A stretch of 47,221 bases of DNA from Prevotella sp. UBA2746 (lineage in GTDB: Bacteria > Bacteroidota > Bacteroidia > Bacteroidales > Bacteroidaceae), in the NCBI GenBank assembly GCA_002353555.1, contig DEJO01000029.1, positions 51,633 through 98,853 of the forward strand, given 5' to 3'. Positions within the stretch are counted from its first letter, which is position 1, and each line of letters starts with the position of its first letter. Below, in pieces: positions 1 through 8,985 of this stretch. The notes under the pieces were generated by a model. It was not told where the DNA came from, did no database searches, and worked only from the letters and a program-made list of their open reading frames with translations. A program made the translations under genes and the position numbers.

Positions 1-32
1 TGACAGAATGGCATATTTCTGATGGATGAAAG

Positions 33-1340
33 TTATACGAAGCTGATGACTCCTTCGACGGTATCACCAGAGACCTCGGTCTCGTTCTTTTCGGAATTGC
101 CCGTACCCATGATGTCCTTCAGCTGCTGCTTGGTACGCTTATAGGTCGGAGTGCTCTCGACGGCAAGGATGACATCTTCGTTGTCGAGGTCTTCGGGACG
201 GAAGCGGAAGATATGTGGACGACGCTTATACTGCGTGTTCTTGGAGTCCTTGCCATAGTAGCGGTTGCGGCGGTCCTGACGCTCGGCAGCACGCTCTTCT
301 TCCTCAGCAATACGGATAGCTTCTTCTTCGGTATGCTTCTTGAGGTGGCTGTTCATACCATCGACATCTTCGATGCCGAAGCCTGTGGCAAGGATCGTCA
401 CCTTCACCTTCTTGCCCAGTTCCGGGTCTACGGCGAGTCCCCACTTCAGTTCAAACTCACTGCCGAAACGATCCATGAAGTCGTTGACATCGTTCATCTC
501 GTCCATCGTGAGCGTCTGGTTCTCACCCTTCTCGTTGGAGAAGGAGATGGAGAGCAGGATCTTCTTAGAGTTGTAGATGTCGTTGTCGTTGAGCAACGGG
601 GAGTTGAGGGCATCTTCGATAGCACGCTTCACGCGCCCTTCTCCTTCACCATAGCCCGTCGACATGATGGCGACACCACCATCTTTCAATACCGTCTTCA
701 CATCATTGAAGTCAAGATTGATGATGCCATGGACGGTAATAATCTCTGCAATGCTGCGCGCGGCAACGCTCAGTGTGTCGTCAGCCTTGCCAAAGGCATC
801 GAGAACCGTCAGTTCAGGATAAATCTCACGCAGGCGTTCATTGTTGATAACCAGCAGGGCATCGACATGTTTCGACATCTCCTCGACGCCATCGAGCGCC
901 TGGTCTATCTTGCGGTCGCCCTCGAAACGGAACGGTATGGTAACGATGCCGACGGTCAGTATGCCCAGTTCCTTGGACACACGGGCGATGACAGGGGCAG
1001 CTCCCGTTCCGGTGCCGCCGCCCATGCCGGCAGTAATGAACGTCATCTTCGTGCCATCGTTGAGCATGGCGGTAACATCGTCGAGACTCTCTTCGGCAGC
1101 CTGACGCGCCTTCTCCGGTTTGTTGCCGGCACCAAGACCTTCCTTGCCGAGCTGAATGTGTACAGGAACCGGCGAGTCGTTGAGCGCCTGGTTGTCGGTG
1201 TTGCAAAGAACAAACGACACGTCATGGATACCTTCACGATACATGTGGTTGACAGCATTTCCGCCTCCACCACCAACACCAATCACTTTGATGATGCTAT
1301 TCTCCTTTTCGGGCATTCCGAAATCTAATATATCTGGCAT
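33..1340 (-). CDS. ftsZ: Cell division protein FtsZ
   Basis: Tubulin-like GTPase that polymerises into the cytoplasmic Z-ring at midcell. The 435-aa product has a glycine-rich N-terminal nucleotide site (GVGGGGGNAV, residues 21-30), the tubulin signature GGGTGTG at residues 107-113, and the T7 synergy loop NLDFNDV at 208-214. The C-terminal third is a charged linker (EEEERAAERQDRRNR) followed by LDNEDVILAVESTPTYKR, probably the Bacteroidota form of the conserved C-terminal peptide, with about 30 further residues after it. It is the last gene of the dcw cluster, 105 bp after ftsA. The start is an ATG at 1340. Identity is certain; the role of the extra tail is inferred. Confidence 0.98.
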   Translation of the reverse strand: MPDILDFGMPEKENSIIKVIGVGGGGGNAVNHMYREGIHDVSFVLCNTDNQALNDSPVPVHIQLGKEGLGAGNKPEKARQAAEESLDDVTAMLNDGTKMTFITAGMGGGTGTGAAPVIARVSKELGILTVGIVTIPFRFEGDRKIDQALDGVEEMSKHVDALLVINNERLREIYPELTVLDAFGKADDTLSVAARSIAEIITVHGIINLDFNDVKTVLKDGGVAIMSTGYGEGEGRVKRAIEDALNSPLLNDNDIYNSKKILLSISFSNEKGENQTLTMDEMNDVNDFMDRFGSEFELKWGLAVDPELGKKVKVTILATGFGIEDVDGMNSHLKKHTEEEAIRIAEEEERAAERQDRRNRYYGKDSKNTQYKRRPHIFRFRPEDLDNEDVILAVESTPTYKRTKQQLKDIMGTGNSEKNETEVSGDTVEGVISFV

Positions 1341-1445
1341 AGTGTTTACTATTTACAATTAACAATTCACAATTCTCAATTAACGGTTTACAGTTTATGG
1401 TTTACTGCTTACGGTTTTCAATTTTTCAATCTTTCAGTGAGACGT
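1341..1445. repeat. Degenerate AT-rich short repeats between ftsA and ftsZ
   Basis: This 105-bp spacer is made of loosely repeated 7-10 nt units such as TTTACAATT, AACAATTCACAATT and CGGTTTACAGTTTA. Similar blocks occur at 10258-10283, 24288-24325 and 43741-43797. No Bacteroidota -7/-33 promoter pair was found here, so ftsZ is probably transcribed from upstream. Confidence 0.55.
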
Positions 1446-2909
1446 CTACTCGTCATCAGGTTCTACAAGCGTCTTACCGAAGTTCTTGATGCCGCGGATC
1501 AGCTTGTTCCAGGAACTGTTCTTGCGGCGCTCCTCTTCTTCCTTACGGAGGCGTTCCTCTTCCTCTTCCTGACGGCGGCGCTCTTCTTCTTCCTTGCGGC
1601 GGCGTTCCTCCTCAGCCTTCTCTTTCTCCGCTGCAGTGAGGACGACACCCTTGCCGGCAATCTCGCCTGCTGAACGCGGTTTGTCGTGCAGCCCTGCAGT
1701 GGTGGCAGTCTCAGCAACAGGGCGGTCGTTTTCAAACATGTCGCGGTTGGGGTTGATTTCCAGTCCTGCACAGTTCCTGTCGCCCTTTGCCAAGAGGCCG
1801 AGCAGCGTGTTCATCGAACCGTTATGAGCGGTGATGTCTGCGTTGCTTGACGTAATGGTATGGGTCACGAACTTAGCCACACGAATCTTATCAATATGAG
1901 TATGGTTGCGGAACGCCCGCTCGATGTTCTTCATATTGGAGCCGCCACCAGTAAGGATGATACCTCCCAGCAGCTTGTCGGCATACTCGGAAGGCACCTG
2001 ATACCACACATTCTCTATGATTTCGTCTACACGTGCCTCGACAATCTCAATGAAGCGGCGGCTTTCCACAAAACGATCCTGGTCGATGGGGTAGTTCAGG
2101 GAGTTGTCGATGTCGCTGTTTTCTGTATAGGCACTGCCGTAGCGCAGCTTCATCGTCTCGGCCTCACGCTCTTCCATCTGCAAGGAAGAGATGTCTTTGG
2201 TGATGTTGTTGCCACCCAACGGGATGACAGCCAGGTGGCGGAGCACATTCTTATAATAGACAGAGACTGTCGTCGTATCGGCTCCCAGGTCGACAAGCAG
2301 GCAACCTCCGCGCTTCTCTGCCTCGCTGAGCACACTGTCGGCAAGCGACAAGGGTGCCAGATACATCTCGGCAATGGCAATGCCAGCCTTGTCGAAGCAG
2401 TTGTTCAGATTGTTGTAGAACGACTTACGCCACAGGATGTTCAGGAAATTGCCCTCCAGGCGGTTGGCCTTGATGCCTACCGGGTCGAGCTGATACTGCG
2501 TGTCTACCTTATATTCCTGAGTTGCAGCATCCAGAATTTCCTGTTCGGGATAGGACATGCTTCTGTTGGCATCCATCAGTTCGTTGATCATTTCGGTGGT
2601 AATGATGGTTTCAGCAGGCAGATCCTTCACAATGACGTTACGGACACTGCGAATAGACTGTCCGCCGACACCCACGTAGACTTGGGCTATCTCACTCTTA
2701 AGCTGGTTCTTCAGCTTAGCTATGATGTTCGTTAAGCACTGAGCTGTCTTGTCAATGTTGTATACAACACCTTTGCGTATACATTGTGTTGCATCTTCCT
2801 TGACCACAGACAGCACTGAAATGCTGCCGTCAAGATTCTTCTTGCCGGCAATACCTGCGATTTTTGATGAGCCAAGTTCAATGGCCACTATAAATTCCTT
2901 TGCTGCCAT
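1446..2909 (-). CDS. ftsA: Cell division protein FtsA
   Basis: Actin-like ATPase that tethers FtsZ to the inner membrane. The 487-aa protein starts with the actin-fold phosphate-1 motif (IVAIELGSSKIAGIAG) and carries the phosphate-2 stretch GGCLLVDLGADTTTVSVY and the adenosine motif GGIILTGGGSNMKNIE. It is longer than the roughly 420 aa of enterobacterial FtsA. The extra length is a Glu/Arg-rich run of about 45 residues, likely a single charged helix, placed just before the C-terminal segment SSWNKLIRGIKNFGKTLVE, which looks like the amphipathic membrane-targeting helix. It sits 11 bp after ftsQ in the cluster. Confidence 0.97.
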   Translation of the reverse strand: MAAKEFIVAIELGSSKIAGIAGKKNLDGSISVLSVVKEDATQCIRKGVVYNIDKTAQCLTNIIAKLKNQLKSEIAQVYVGVGGQSIRSVRNVIVKDLPAETIITTEMINELMDANRSMSYPEQEILDAATQEYKVDTQYQLDPVGIKANRLEGNFLNILWRKSFYNNLNNCFDKAGIAIAEMYLAPLSLADSVLSEAEKRGGCLLVDLGADTTTVSVYYKNVLRHLAVIPLGGNNITKDISSLQMEEREAETMKLRYGSAYTENSDIDNSLNYPIDQDRFVESRRFIEIVEARVDEIIENVWYQVPSEYADKLLGGIILTGGGSNMKNIERAFRNHTHIDKIRVAKFVTHTITSSNADITAHNGSMNTLLGLLAKGDRNCAGLEINPNRDMFENDRPVAETATTAGLHDKPRSAGEIAGKGVVLTAAEKEKAEEERRRKEEEERRRQEEEEERLRKEEEERRKNSSWNKLIRGIKNFGKTLVEPDDE

Positions 2910-2920
2910 ATACTTTATAT

Positions 2921-3715
2921 TTATTGTATTCCTTTGCGTTTACAGATGATTTGATTGTCAAATTCGATGTTGATATAAGCGTATTTGTTCCAACCCGCAG
3001 CGGAGAGTCCGTAACGGTAGAACTTGTCCAGACGGTCGAGTTTCTTGTCAAGGAACGCCTTGATTTCCTTGTCGCGCTGCACGTAGTTGGAAGCCTGGGG
3101 CAGATAGCCCAGGAAGATGATATGTTCGCCTACTCGCGGAACGAGTTCAATGCCTCGGTCTGGCAACACGTTGATCTGCTCTATCTGGTTGCTCCACAGT
3201 TCCGACGCCATCAGATACCTTGCCAAAGGAGTGATATAGGCCTGCGCAAACGGCTTGCTGATATATCCCGTAGCAATAATCAGGTCGCTGGTATAGTGGG
3301 AGTTAGGCAGGATGCCACCCTTGTCGTCGAGATAATAATCAGCTCCCTTCATGTTCTTGATGCGGATAATCGGCATGCGCTGCGTGATATTGATACAGAC
3401 ATCGCCTGTCTTGGTCTTGTAGCACTCCGCCGTGTTGACAAAAGGACTGACCTTCAAGACATCCTCTATCTGCCGGGTATCGACTTTTGCTATCGGCTTT
3501 CCCAGGGGATAGATTCTTTTCTGATTGAGGATGTTCTTGATTTCGGCGGCACTCAGGAAGCCGGCATTGTTGGAGTCGGATATGTTGATGTCTACCTTAT
3601 TGCACTTGTCGCTGACCTCGTCCGGATTGTTGAACGAGGTGATGGCAAGGAGCAGATAGACCGCCAGGGCGATATCCAAAATGCCGATGATGGTATTTTT
3701 AAGCGTGATAGTCAT
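2921..3715 (-). CDS. ftsQ: Cell division protein FtsQ/DivIB
   Basis: Bitopic membrane protein of the divisome that links early and late division proteins. The 264-aa product has a short cytoplasmic N-terminus, one membrane segment (about residues 8-25, IIGILDIALAVYLLLAI), and a periplasmic part containing a POTRA-like region (SAAEIKNILNQ, then FVNTAECYKTKTGDVCINITQRMPIIRI). Sequence divergence is high, as usual in the family, so the call rests on architecture and on its position between murC and ftsA. Its ATG overlaps the murC stop by 4 nt (ATGA), which suggests translational coupling. Confidence 0.9.
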   Translation of the reverse strand: MTITLKNTIIGILDIALAVYLLLAITSFNNPDEVSDKCNKVDINISDSNNAGFLSAAEIKNILNQKRIYPLGKPIAKVDTRQIEDVLKVSPFVNTAECYKTKTGDVCINITQRMPIIRIKNMKGADYYLDDKGGILPNSHYTSDLIIATGYISKPFAQAYITPLARYLMASELWSNQIEQINVLPDRGIELVPRVGEHIIFLGYLPQASNYVQRDKEIKAFLDKKLDRLDKFYRYGLSAAGWNKYAYINIEFDNQIICKRKGIQ

Positions 3716-5088
3716 TCTTTGTCTTTGATGATTTGAGCGATTGCAGGTACATCGTTGTCTAAGTCGCCGGCACCAAGCACGATGAGCACGTCAAAGTCTC
3801 TGTCTCTGACCAGAGAGAGGACATCTTTCTTGCTGATCATGCTTTTCCGGACACCCTCTGCAAGGTTGTCATAGATGAGTTTTGAGGTCACACCTTCGAT
3901 AGGTTGCTCACGTGCCGGGTAGATTTCGGTGAGGATAACCTCGTCAAGTTGGCTTAAAGCCTCGGCAAACTCTCGATAGAAATCGCGGGTGCGCGTGTAG
4001 AGGTGCGGTTGGAAGATGGCTGTAATCTTCCGGTTCTTATACAACTCACGCATGCTCTTCGCACTCTGATAGATTTCCTTGGGGTGGTGGGCATAGTCGG
4101 AAAGGAATACATGACGGTCGTTCTTGATCTTGAAGTCGAAACGACGGTCTACTCCCCCATAGGTTTTCATGCCATAGCGCAGTTCTTCTGCATCGCAACC
4201 GTTGAGCTGAGCCATTGCCATCGCAGCCACACCATTCTCGATATTGATGGGGACAGGCTGCCCTAAAGTGACGCCGGGGATGTTCTCAACAGGAGAAATG
4301 AAGTCGAAAGTGATCTCACCGTTCTCTATCTGTATGTTCTCGGCATGGAAATCGCCCTTGTCGAGGCTGTATTCATAGATGCGGACACCATCCTGCACGT
4401 CGGGCTGCATCTCCAAGTCCTTATGGATAATGAGAGCACCACCCGGCTGAATGAGTGTGGTGTAGTGACGGAAGCTCTCCAGGTAGGCCTCCTTGGTACC
4501 GTAGATGTCCAGGTGGTCGGGGTCGGTAGCGGTGATGACGGTCATCCACGGACGCAGCCAGTGGAAAGAACGGTCGAACTCATCGGCCTCGATGACGACA
4601 TAGTCGGAAGAGGAAAGGATATAGTTCGTACCATAGTTCTTAGAGATGCCGCCGAGGAAGGCGTTACAGTCTACATGGCTCTGGTGCATGATATGTGCAC
4701 ACATCGTCGAGGTAGAGGTCTTTCCGTGCGTTCCTGCCACACACAACCCTTTATGTGCACGGGTAAGCGTGCCGAGCACCTGTGCCCGTTTCTGTATCTC
4801 AAATCCGTTTTCGCGGAAGAAGACCAGTTCCTTGTGGTCGGAAGGTATCGCCGGGGTATAGACCACCAACGTGTTCTTGGGGTTACGGCATGCTTGCGGG
4901 ATGGCGTCGACATCTTCTTCGTAATGAATCAATACACCCTCTTTCTCCAACTGACGTGTCAGTTCAGAAGGAGTCTTGTCGTAGCCGCCTACAACCATTC
5001 CTGCATGTAGGAAATAGCGGGCAATGGCACTCATGCCGATACCGCCTGCTCCGACGAAATATACTGCTTTTACTTCTTTCAGTTCCAT
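3712..5088 (-). CDS. murC: UDP-N-acetylmuramate--L-alanine ligase
   Basis: Cytoplasmic ATP-dependent ligase that adds L-Ala to UDP-MurNAc, the first peptide-stem step of peptidoglycan synthesis. The 458-aa length is normal. Visible motifs are the N-terminal UDP-binding GAGGIGMSAIA (13-23), the Mur ligase P-loop GTHGKTS (119-125), the magnesium-ligand region EADEFDRSF, and the C-terminal HHPKEI and QPHLYTRTRDF of the MurC subfamily. It follows murG by 24 bp and overlaps ftsQ by 4 nt. Confidence 0.98.
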   Translation of the reverse strand: MELKEVKAVYFVGAGGIGMSAIARYFLHAGMVVGGYDKTPSELTRQLEKEGVLIHYEEDVDAIPQACRNPKNTLVVYTPAIPSDHKELVFFRENGFEIQKRAQVLGTLTRAHKGLCVAGTHGKTSTSTMCAHIMHQSHVDCNAFLGGISKNYGTNYILSSSDYVVIEADEFDRSFHWLRPWMTVITATDPDHLDIYGTKEAYLESFRHYTTLIQPGGALIIHKDLEMQPDVQDGVRIYEYSLDKGDFHAENIQIENGEITFDFISPVENIPGVTLGQPVPINIENGVAAMAMAQLNGCDAEELRYGMKTYGGVDRRFDFKIKNDRHVFLSDYAHHPKEIYQSAKSMRELYKNRKITAIFQPHLYTRTRDFYREFAEALSQLDEVILTEIYPAREQPIEGVTSKLIYDNLAEGVRKSMISKKDVLSLVRDRDFDVLIVLGAGDLDNDVPAIAQIIKDKE

Positions 5089-5112
5089 TGATATAGCGAT
5101 TCTTTTTCTCCG

Positions 5113-6231
5113 TTATAAAGATGATTGGTTTGCCAACTTGATGACTTCCTCAGCAATGACATCGGCAGAGTTCTTCAATCCGAGCTTCAGGATATGAGCA
5201 CTGAGGGAAGCCAGCTTCGCACTGTCTTTAACTGTCTCTACAGCCAGCTTGAGCAACGTTGCCGGTGCCTCTGAGTCCTTGACATAGAGAGCAGCCTCCT
5301 TGTTGACGAGAGCCATGGCATTCTTGGTCTGATGGTCTTCTGCCACATTAGGACTGGGTACGAGGATGACCGGCTTACCAATGAGGCAGAACTCACTGAT
5401 GCTGCTGGCTCCTGCACGACTGATGACCAAGTCGGCAGCGCGATAGGCAGCCCCCATGTCGCTGATAAAGTCTGTCACCTTCAACATGGGCATAGGCGCA
5501 TGAGCCTTCAGCTGCTCAAGGATAGCGGCATGATAGTACTTACCTGTCTGCCAAATGAACTGTACACCAGCGCCCTCCACCATGTCGAGATGCTGAAGAA
5601 CACTCTCGTTGATAGTGCGTGCACCAAGACTTCCCCCCACCAACAGGATGGTCTTCTTCTGGGGATCCAGACCAAAACTCTCACGCGCAGCCTCCTGAGA
5701 GAGCGGTGTTTCCAAGACATTCTGCCGCACAGGGTTTCCCGTCATGATGATTTTCTCTGCCGGAAAGAAGCGCTCCATGCCTTCATAAGCCACACAAATC
5801 TTGGCTGCCTTCTTTGCCAACAGCTTATTGGTCACTCCTGCATAGCTGTTCTGTTCCTGTATCAGACAGGGAATGCCCATTGCTGCAGCTTTGTTCAGCG
5901 TGGGACCGCTGGCATAGCCACCCACTCCGACAGCTACCATCGGCTTGAATTCCTTCAGTATCTGCTTCGCCATGCGCTGACTCTGCCATATCTTGAAGAG
6001 CACCTTGAAGTTCTTCAGCGGATTCTTACGGTCGAAACCACAGATAGGCAGACCTTTGATTTCATAACCCGCTGCCGGCACACGCTGCATTTCCATGCGC
6101 CCCAAGGCACCCACAAAGAGGATTTTGGCATCTGGATGCTTGCCTTTGATGGCATTTGCTATCGATACGGCAGGAAAGATGTGTCCTCCCGTGCCGCCTC
6201 CGCTAATGATAACTCTCAGTTCTTTTCCCAT
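5113..6231 (-). CDS. murG: UDP-GlcNAc:lipid I N-acetylglucosaminyltransferase
   Basis: Glycosyltransferase at the inner face of the membrane that converts lipid I to lipid II. The 372-aa form starts MGKELRVIIS followed by GGGTGGH (11-17), the donor-site glycine loop. GVGGYASGP, the C-terminal GGSLGAR and the ISRAGASSISE donor-nucleotide motif are all present. An upstream in-frame TTG at 6255 would add eight residues, but a promoter-like TAACTTTG lies on top of it (6253-6260), so the ATG at 6231 is preferred. Confidence 0.97.
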   Translation of the reverse strand: MGKELRVIISGGGTGGHIFPAVSIANAIKGKHPDAKILFVGALGRMEMQRVPAAGYEIKGLPICGFDRKNPLKNFKVLFKIWQSQRMAKQILKEFKPMVAVGVGGYASGPTLNKAAAMGIPCLIQEQNSYAGVTNKLLAKKAAKICVAYEGMERFFPAEKIIMTGNPVRQNVLETPLSQEAARESFGLDPQKKTILLVGGSLGARTINESVLQHLDMVEGAGVQFIWQTGKYYHAAILEQLKAHAPMPMLKVTDFISDMGAAYRAADLVISRAGASSISEFCLIGKPVILVPSPNVAEDHQTKNAMALVNKEAALYVKDSEAPATLLKLAVETVKDSAKLASLSAHILKLGLKNSADVIAEEVIKLANQSSL

Positions 6232-6252
6232 ATTGAGTGACTTATGAATATG

Positions 6253-6260
6253 CAAAGTTA
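6253..6260 (-). promoter_or_regulatory. Possible internal promoter (-7 element) before murG
   Basis: The minus strand reads TAACTTTG, a perfect match to the Bacteroidota -7 TAnnTTTG, followed by GC. No clear TTG is present 19-20 nt upstream, so only the -7 half is supported. If used, transcription would begin near 6246, about 15 nt before the murG ATG, and would give murG-murC-ftsQAZ a secondary start inside the cluster. Confidence 0.4.
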
Positions 6261-6318
6261 ATCAAATTATTTCTTTCAGGCTGACATTTCAGTGCTAATT
6301 TAATGATTATCAACACTT

Positions 6319-7587
6319 TTATGCCACGGCCATAGCGTAGTTTTCTTCTTTTTCGGTTTTGAAATCCTTCTTCTTTGCCGAACGGCTGATGCTCAGGATG
6401 ACACCGATGTAGATACAGTTGATGATGGTTGAGGTTCCGCCCTTACTGATCAGCGGCAGCGGTTGACCCGTTACTGGAGCTAAGCCCACTGCCACCAACA
6501 TGTTGAACAGTGCCTGGATGACAAGCAGCAAGGCTATTCCCATGGCCAGGAAAGCAGGGAAGGCATTCTCACAACGATGTGCTATCTTTCCCGTCCTGAA
6601 CAGCAGGATGATGTACAACAAGGCTACGATGGCAGCACCCTCGATGCCCATCTCTTCTATGATGATGGCATAGATGAAGTCGGAGAATGCCTGCGACAGG
6701 AAGTCTCGCTCGTTGGAGTTGCCCGGACCTTTGCCTACGATATTGGATGATGCGATAGCTATGTTGGCATGACCAACTTGTGCATCCTTATCCAAATCAT
6801 AGTCCTCCGGGGCTACATACTCGTTATCTGTGAACTTGTAGATTCGCGACTTCCAAGTGCCAAAGCGGTGGAGCAGCTTGTCCAAGGCACCGGAAGACTC
6901 TTCGCCTTTTTCCACCTTCTCGGTCAAGACCTGCTTTTCGGGGACCTTCACCTCTTCTTTACCCATCAGCATGATGAGGGCAAGCATGAAAACGACACAC
7001 AACGCCACGACTCCTATCAGTTTTCCTATCTGGTCTAACGGCACCCGTCCTATGAACATCATCAATACAACGGTTACGGAAATGAGCATTGCCGTTGACA
7101 AGTTTTCAGGCACGATGGGCAGAATGATAAAAGCACTGACTATCAAGATGTAGCTGAAAGCCTTCCTGTCTGCTCCCGTATCCGTCTGCATGGCACTGAG
7201 TATCTGTGCGATGGCAAGAATCAGAGCTCCTTTTGCAATCTCCGAAGGCTGGAACTGGATGCCGAGGAAGCTGATCCAGCGGTTGGCATCGTTGGTAGCT
7301 TGACCGGCTACCAGCACCCACAGCAAGGTGAGGAAGGAGAATGCCAACAAGATGGGTGTTGCCAACTTGAAATACTTACACTTCACGTTGAGCACGCACA
7401 CCATCATAAAGGTACCAACGACAAGGATGCCTGCATGTTTCAGGATGGGACTCCAATAGTTCCCCCCCTTATACGACAGCGAACTGGAGGCTGAGTAGAC
7501 CTCTACGATGCTGATCATACAAAGGAAGAAGAAGACCATCCAGATGACCTTATCGCCTTTGAAGATGTTTCCTAATGTCTTGTTCAC
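6319..7587 (-). CDS. ftsW: SEDS peptidoglycan glycosyltransferase FtsW
   Basis: Polytopic SEDS-family membrane protein that polymerises lipid II at the septum together with FtsI. The 422-aa sequence contains several hydrophobic segments, the SEDS motif around GIQFQPSEIAKGALI, and the C-terminal GLAPVTGQPLPLISKGGTSTI. A large extracytoplasmic loop between the middle helices is extended and charged (roughly residues 210-275, KEEVKVPEKQ to EDYDLDKDAQ) and then reaches the catalytic-loop area. The start is a GTG at 7587. A FtsW assignment rather than RodA rests on its place between murD and murG. Confidence 0.95.
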   Translation of the reverse strand: MNKTLGNIFKGDKVIWMVFFFLCMISIVEVYSASSSLSYKGGNYWSPILKHAGILVVGTFMMVCVLNVKCKYFKLATPILLAFSFLTLLWVLVAGQATNDANRWISFLGIQFQPSEIAKGALILAIAQILSAMQTDTGADRKAFSYILIVSAFIILPIVPENLSTAMLISVTVVLMMFIGRVPLDQIGKLIGVVALCVVFMLALIMLMGKEEVKVPEKQVLTEKVEKGEESSGALDKLLHRFGTWKSRIYKFTDNEYVAPEDYDLDKDAQVGHANIAIASSNIVGKGPGNSNERDFLSQAFSDFIYAIIIEEMGIEGAAIVALLYIILLFRTGKIAHRCENAFPAFLAMGIALLLVIQALFNMLVAVGLAPVTGQPLPLISKGGTSTIINCIYIGVILSISRSAKKKDFKTEKEENYAMAVA

Positions 7588-7647
7588 GCTACTATTCTAC
7601 AATTATAGATTATACAATTTCACCATTTAGCCCTGTTCCGGAAAGGT

Positions 7648-8979
7648 TCACAGCGCCCTGACAAGCGTCTTGAACTGGTCGCCACGGTCTTCCATGTTCT
7701 TGAAGAGGTCGAACGAGGCACAACAAGGACTCAGCAGGACGGTATCACCAGGCTTTGCCAACTCGTAACAGGCAGCCACACACTCCTTCATGGAATGGGT
7801 GTCGCGTACAGGAATGCCCATTTCATCGAAATTATCATGCAGTTTCTGGTTGTCGGCACCGAGGTATACCAGTCCTACGCACTTCTTCTTCACGAGTTCC
7901 TTGATGGGTTCGTAGTCATTGCCTTTGTCCTTTCCACCGATGATGAGAATGGTTGGCGTGACCATGCTCTCCAAGGCATACCAGCAAGCATCGACGTTGG
8001 TGGCTTTGGAGTCGTTGACGTACTGCACACCTCCCACCTTGCACACCTTCTCCAAGCGGTGTTCCACACCAGGGAAGTCGCAAAGGCTCTTGCGGATGTC
8101 CTCCTTCTTGATGCCGCTGATGTCTGATGCCAGCCCGGCAGCCAGTGAGTTGTAGATATTGTGCTTGCCGGTCAGCGACAGGCTCTCCTGCTCCATGTTG
8201 AACGGTGTGGGCTTCTCCAGTGTATACATCCCCTCTTCTATATATCCGATGGAGCCTTTCTCTTTCAGTTCTGAGAAGGGATATTGGATAGCCTTGATGT
8301 CATACTTCGCCAGTTCGCGCTTGATGATAGGGTCGTCGTTCCAATAGATGAACGAGTCTTCCGCCGTCTGGTTCTGGGTGATGCGCATCTTGGCATCGAC
8401 ATAGTTCTGCATGCAGTTGTCATAACGGTCCAGATGGTCGGGAGTGATGTTCAGCAAGATGGCGATATTGGCACGGAAGTCGTACATGTTGTCCAGCTGG
8501 AAGGAACTCAGTTCGATGATATAGTAGGCATGCGGGTCCTCGGCAACCTGCAGGGCAAGCGAATTACCGATGTTTCCTGCCAGTCCTGCGTCATATCCGG
8601 CTTCTTTAAAGATATGGTAGATCAATGATGTCGTCGTCGTCTTACCATTCGAGCCGGTGATGCAAATCATCTTCGAGTCGGTATAACGACCGGCAAACTC
8701 TATCTCACTGATGATGTGTGTGCCCTGAGCAATGAGCTTCTGCACCATAGGTGCACTGTCGGGAATGCCCGGACTCTTGATGACCTCATCGGCATCGAGA
8801 ATCTTTGCTTCCGTATGCTGTCCTTCCTCCCACTCTATACCGCGGTCGTCCAGCATTTTCTTGTACTTGTCCTTAATGGCAGACATGTCCGAGACAAAGG
8901 TCTCAAACCCCATCTTCTTAGCTAATACAGCTGCGCCGGCACCACTTTCGCCGGCTCCTAATATCACAATCTTTTTCAT
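7648..8979 (-). CDS. murD: UDP-N-acetylmuramoyl-L-alanine--D-glutamate ligase
   Basis: Cytoplasmic ligase adding D-Glu to UDP-MurNAc-L-Ala. The 443-aa protein has an N-terminal ILGAGESGAGAA nucleotide-sugar site, the Mur ligase P-loop GSNGKTT (109-115), the LNITPDHLDRY motif and the C-terminal LLSPCCASFDLFKNMEDRG, which is diagnostic for MurD. It follows mraY by 6 bp, consistent with one transcript. Confidence 0.98.
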   Translation of the reverse strand: MKKIVILGAGESGAGAAVLAKKMGFETFVSDMSAIKDKYKKMLDDRGIEWEEGQHTEAKILDADEVIKSPGIPDSAPMVQKLIAQGTHIISEIEFAGRYTDSKMICITGSNGKTTTTSLIYHIFKEAGYDAGLAGNIGNSLALQVAEDPHAYYIIELSSFQLDNMYDFRANIAILLNITPDHLDRYDNCMQNYVDAKMRITQNQTAEDSFIYWNDDPIIKRELAKYDIKAIQYPFSELKEKGSIGYIEEGMYTLEKPTPFNMEQESLSLTGKHNIYNSLAAGLASDISGIKKEDIRKSLCDFPGVEHRLEKVCKVGGVQYVNDSKATNVDACWYALESMVTPTILIIGGKDKGNDYEPIKELVKKKCVGLVYLGADNQKLHDNFDEMGIPVRDTHSMKECVAACYELAKPGDTVLLSPCCASFDLFKNMEDRGDQFKTLVRAL

Positions 8980-8985
8980 ATCTTC

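Noticed and set aside
213..1328. Long plus-strand open frame (371 codons) opposite ftsZ
   Set aside because: It is the antisense shadow of a certain gene, with no family motif and no ribosome binding site. Similar antisense frames opposite ftsI, gyrB, infB and mraY were dropped for the same reason.
6232..6255. Upstream TTG start for murG
   Set aside because: A perfect -7 element overlaps it, and MurG proteins start near the downstream ATG.
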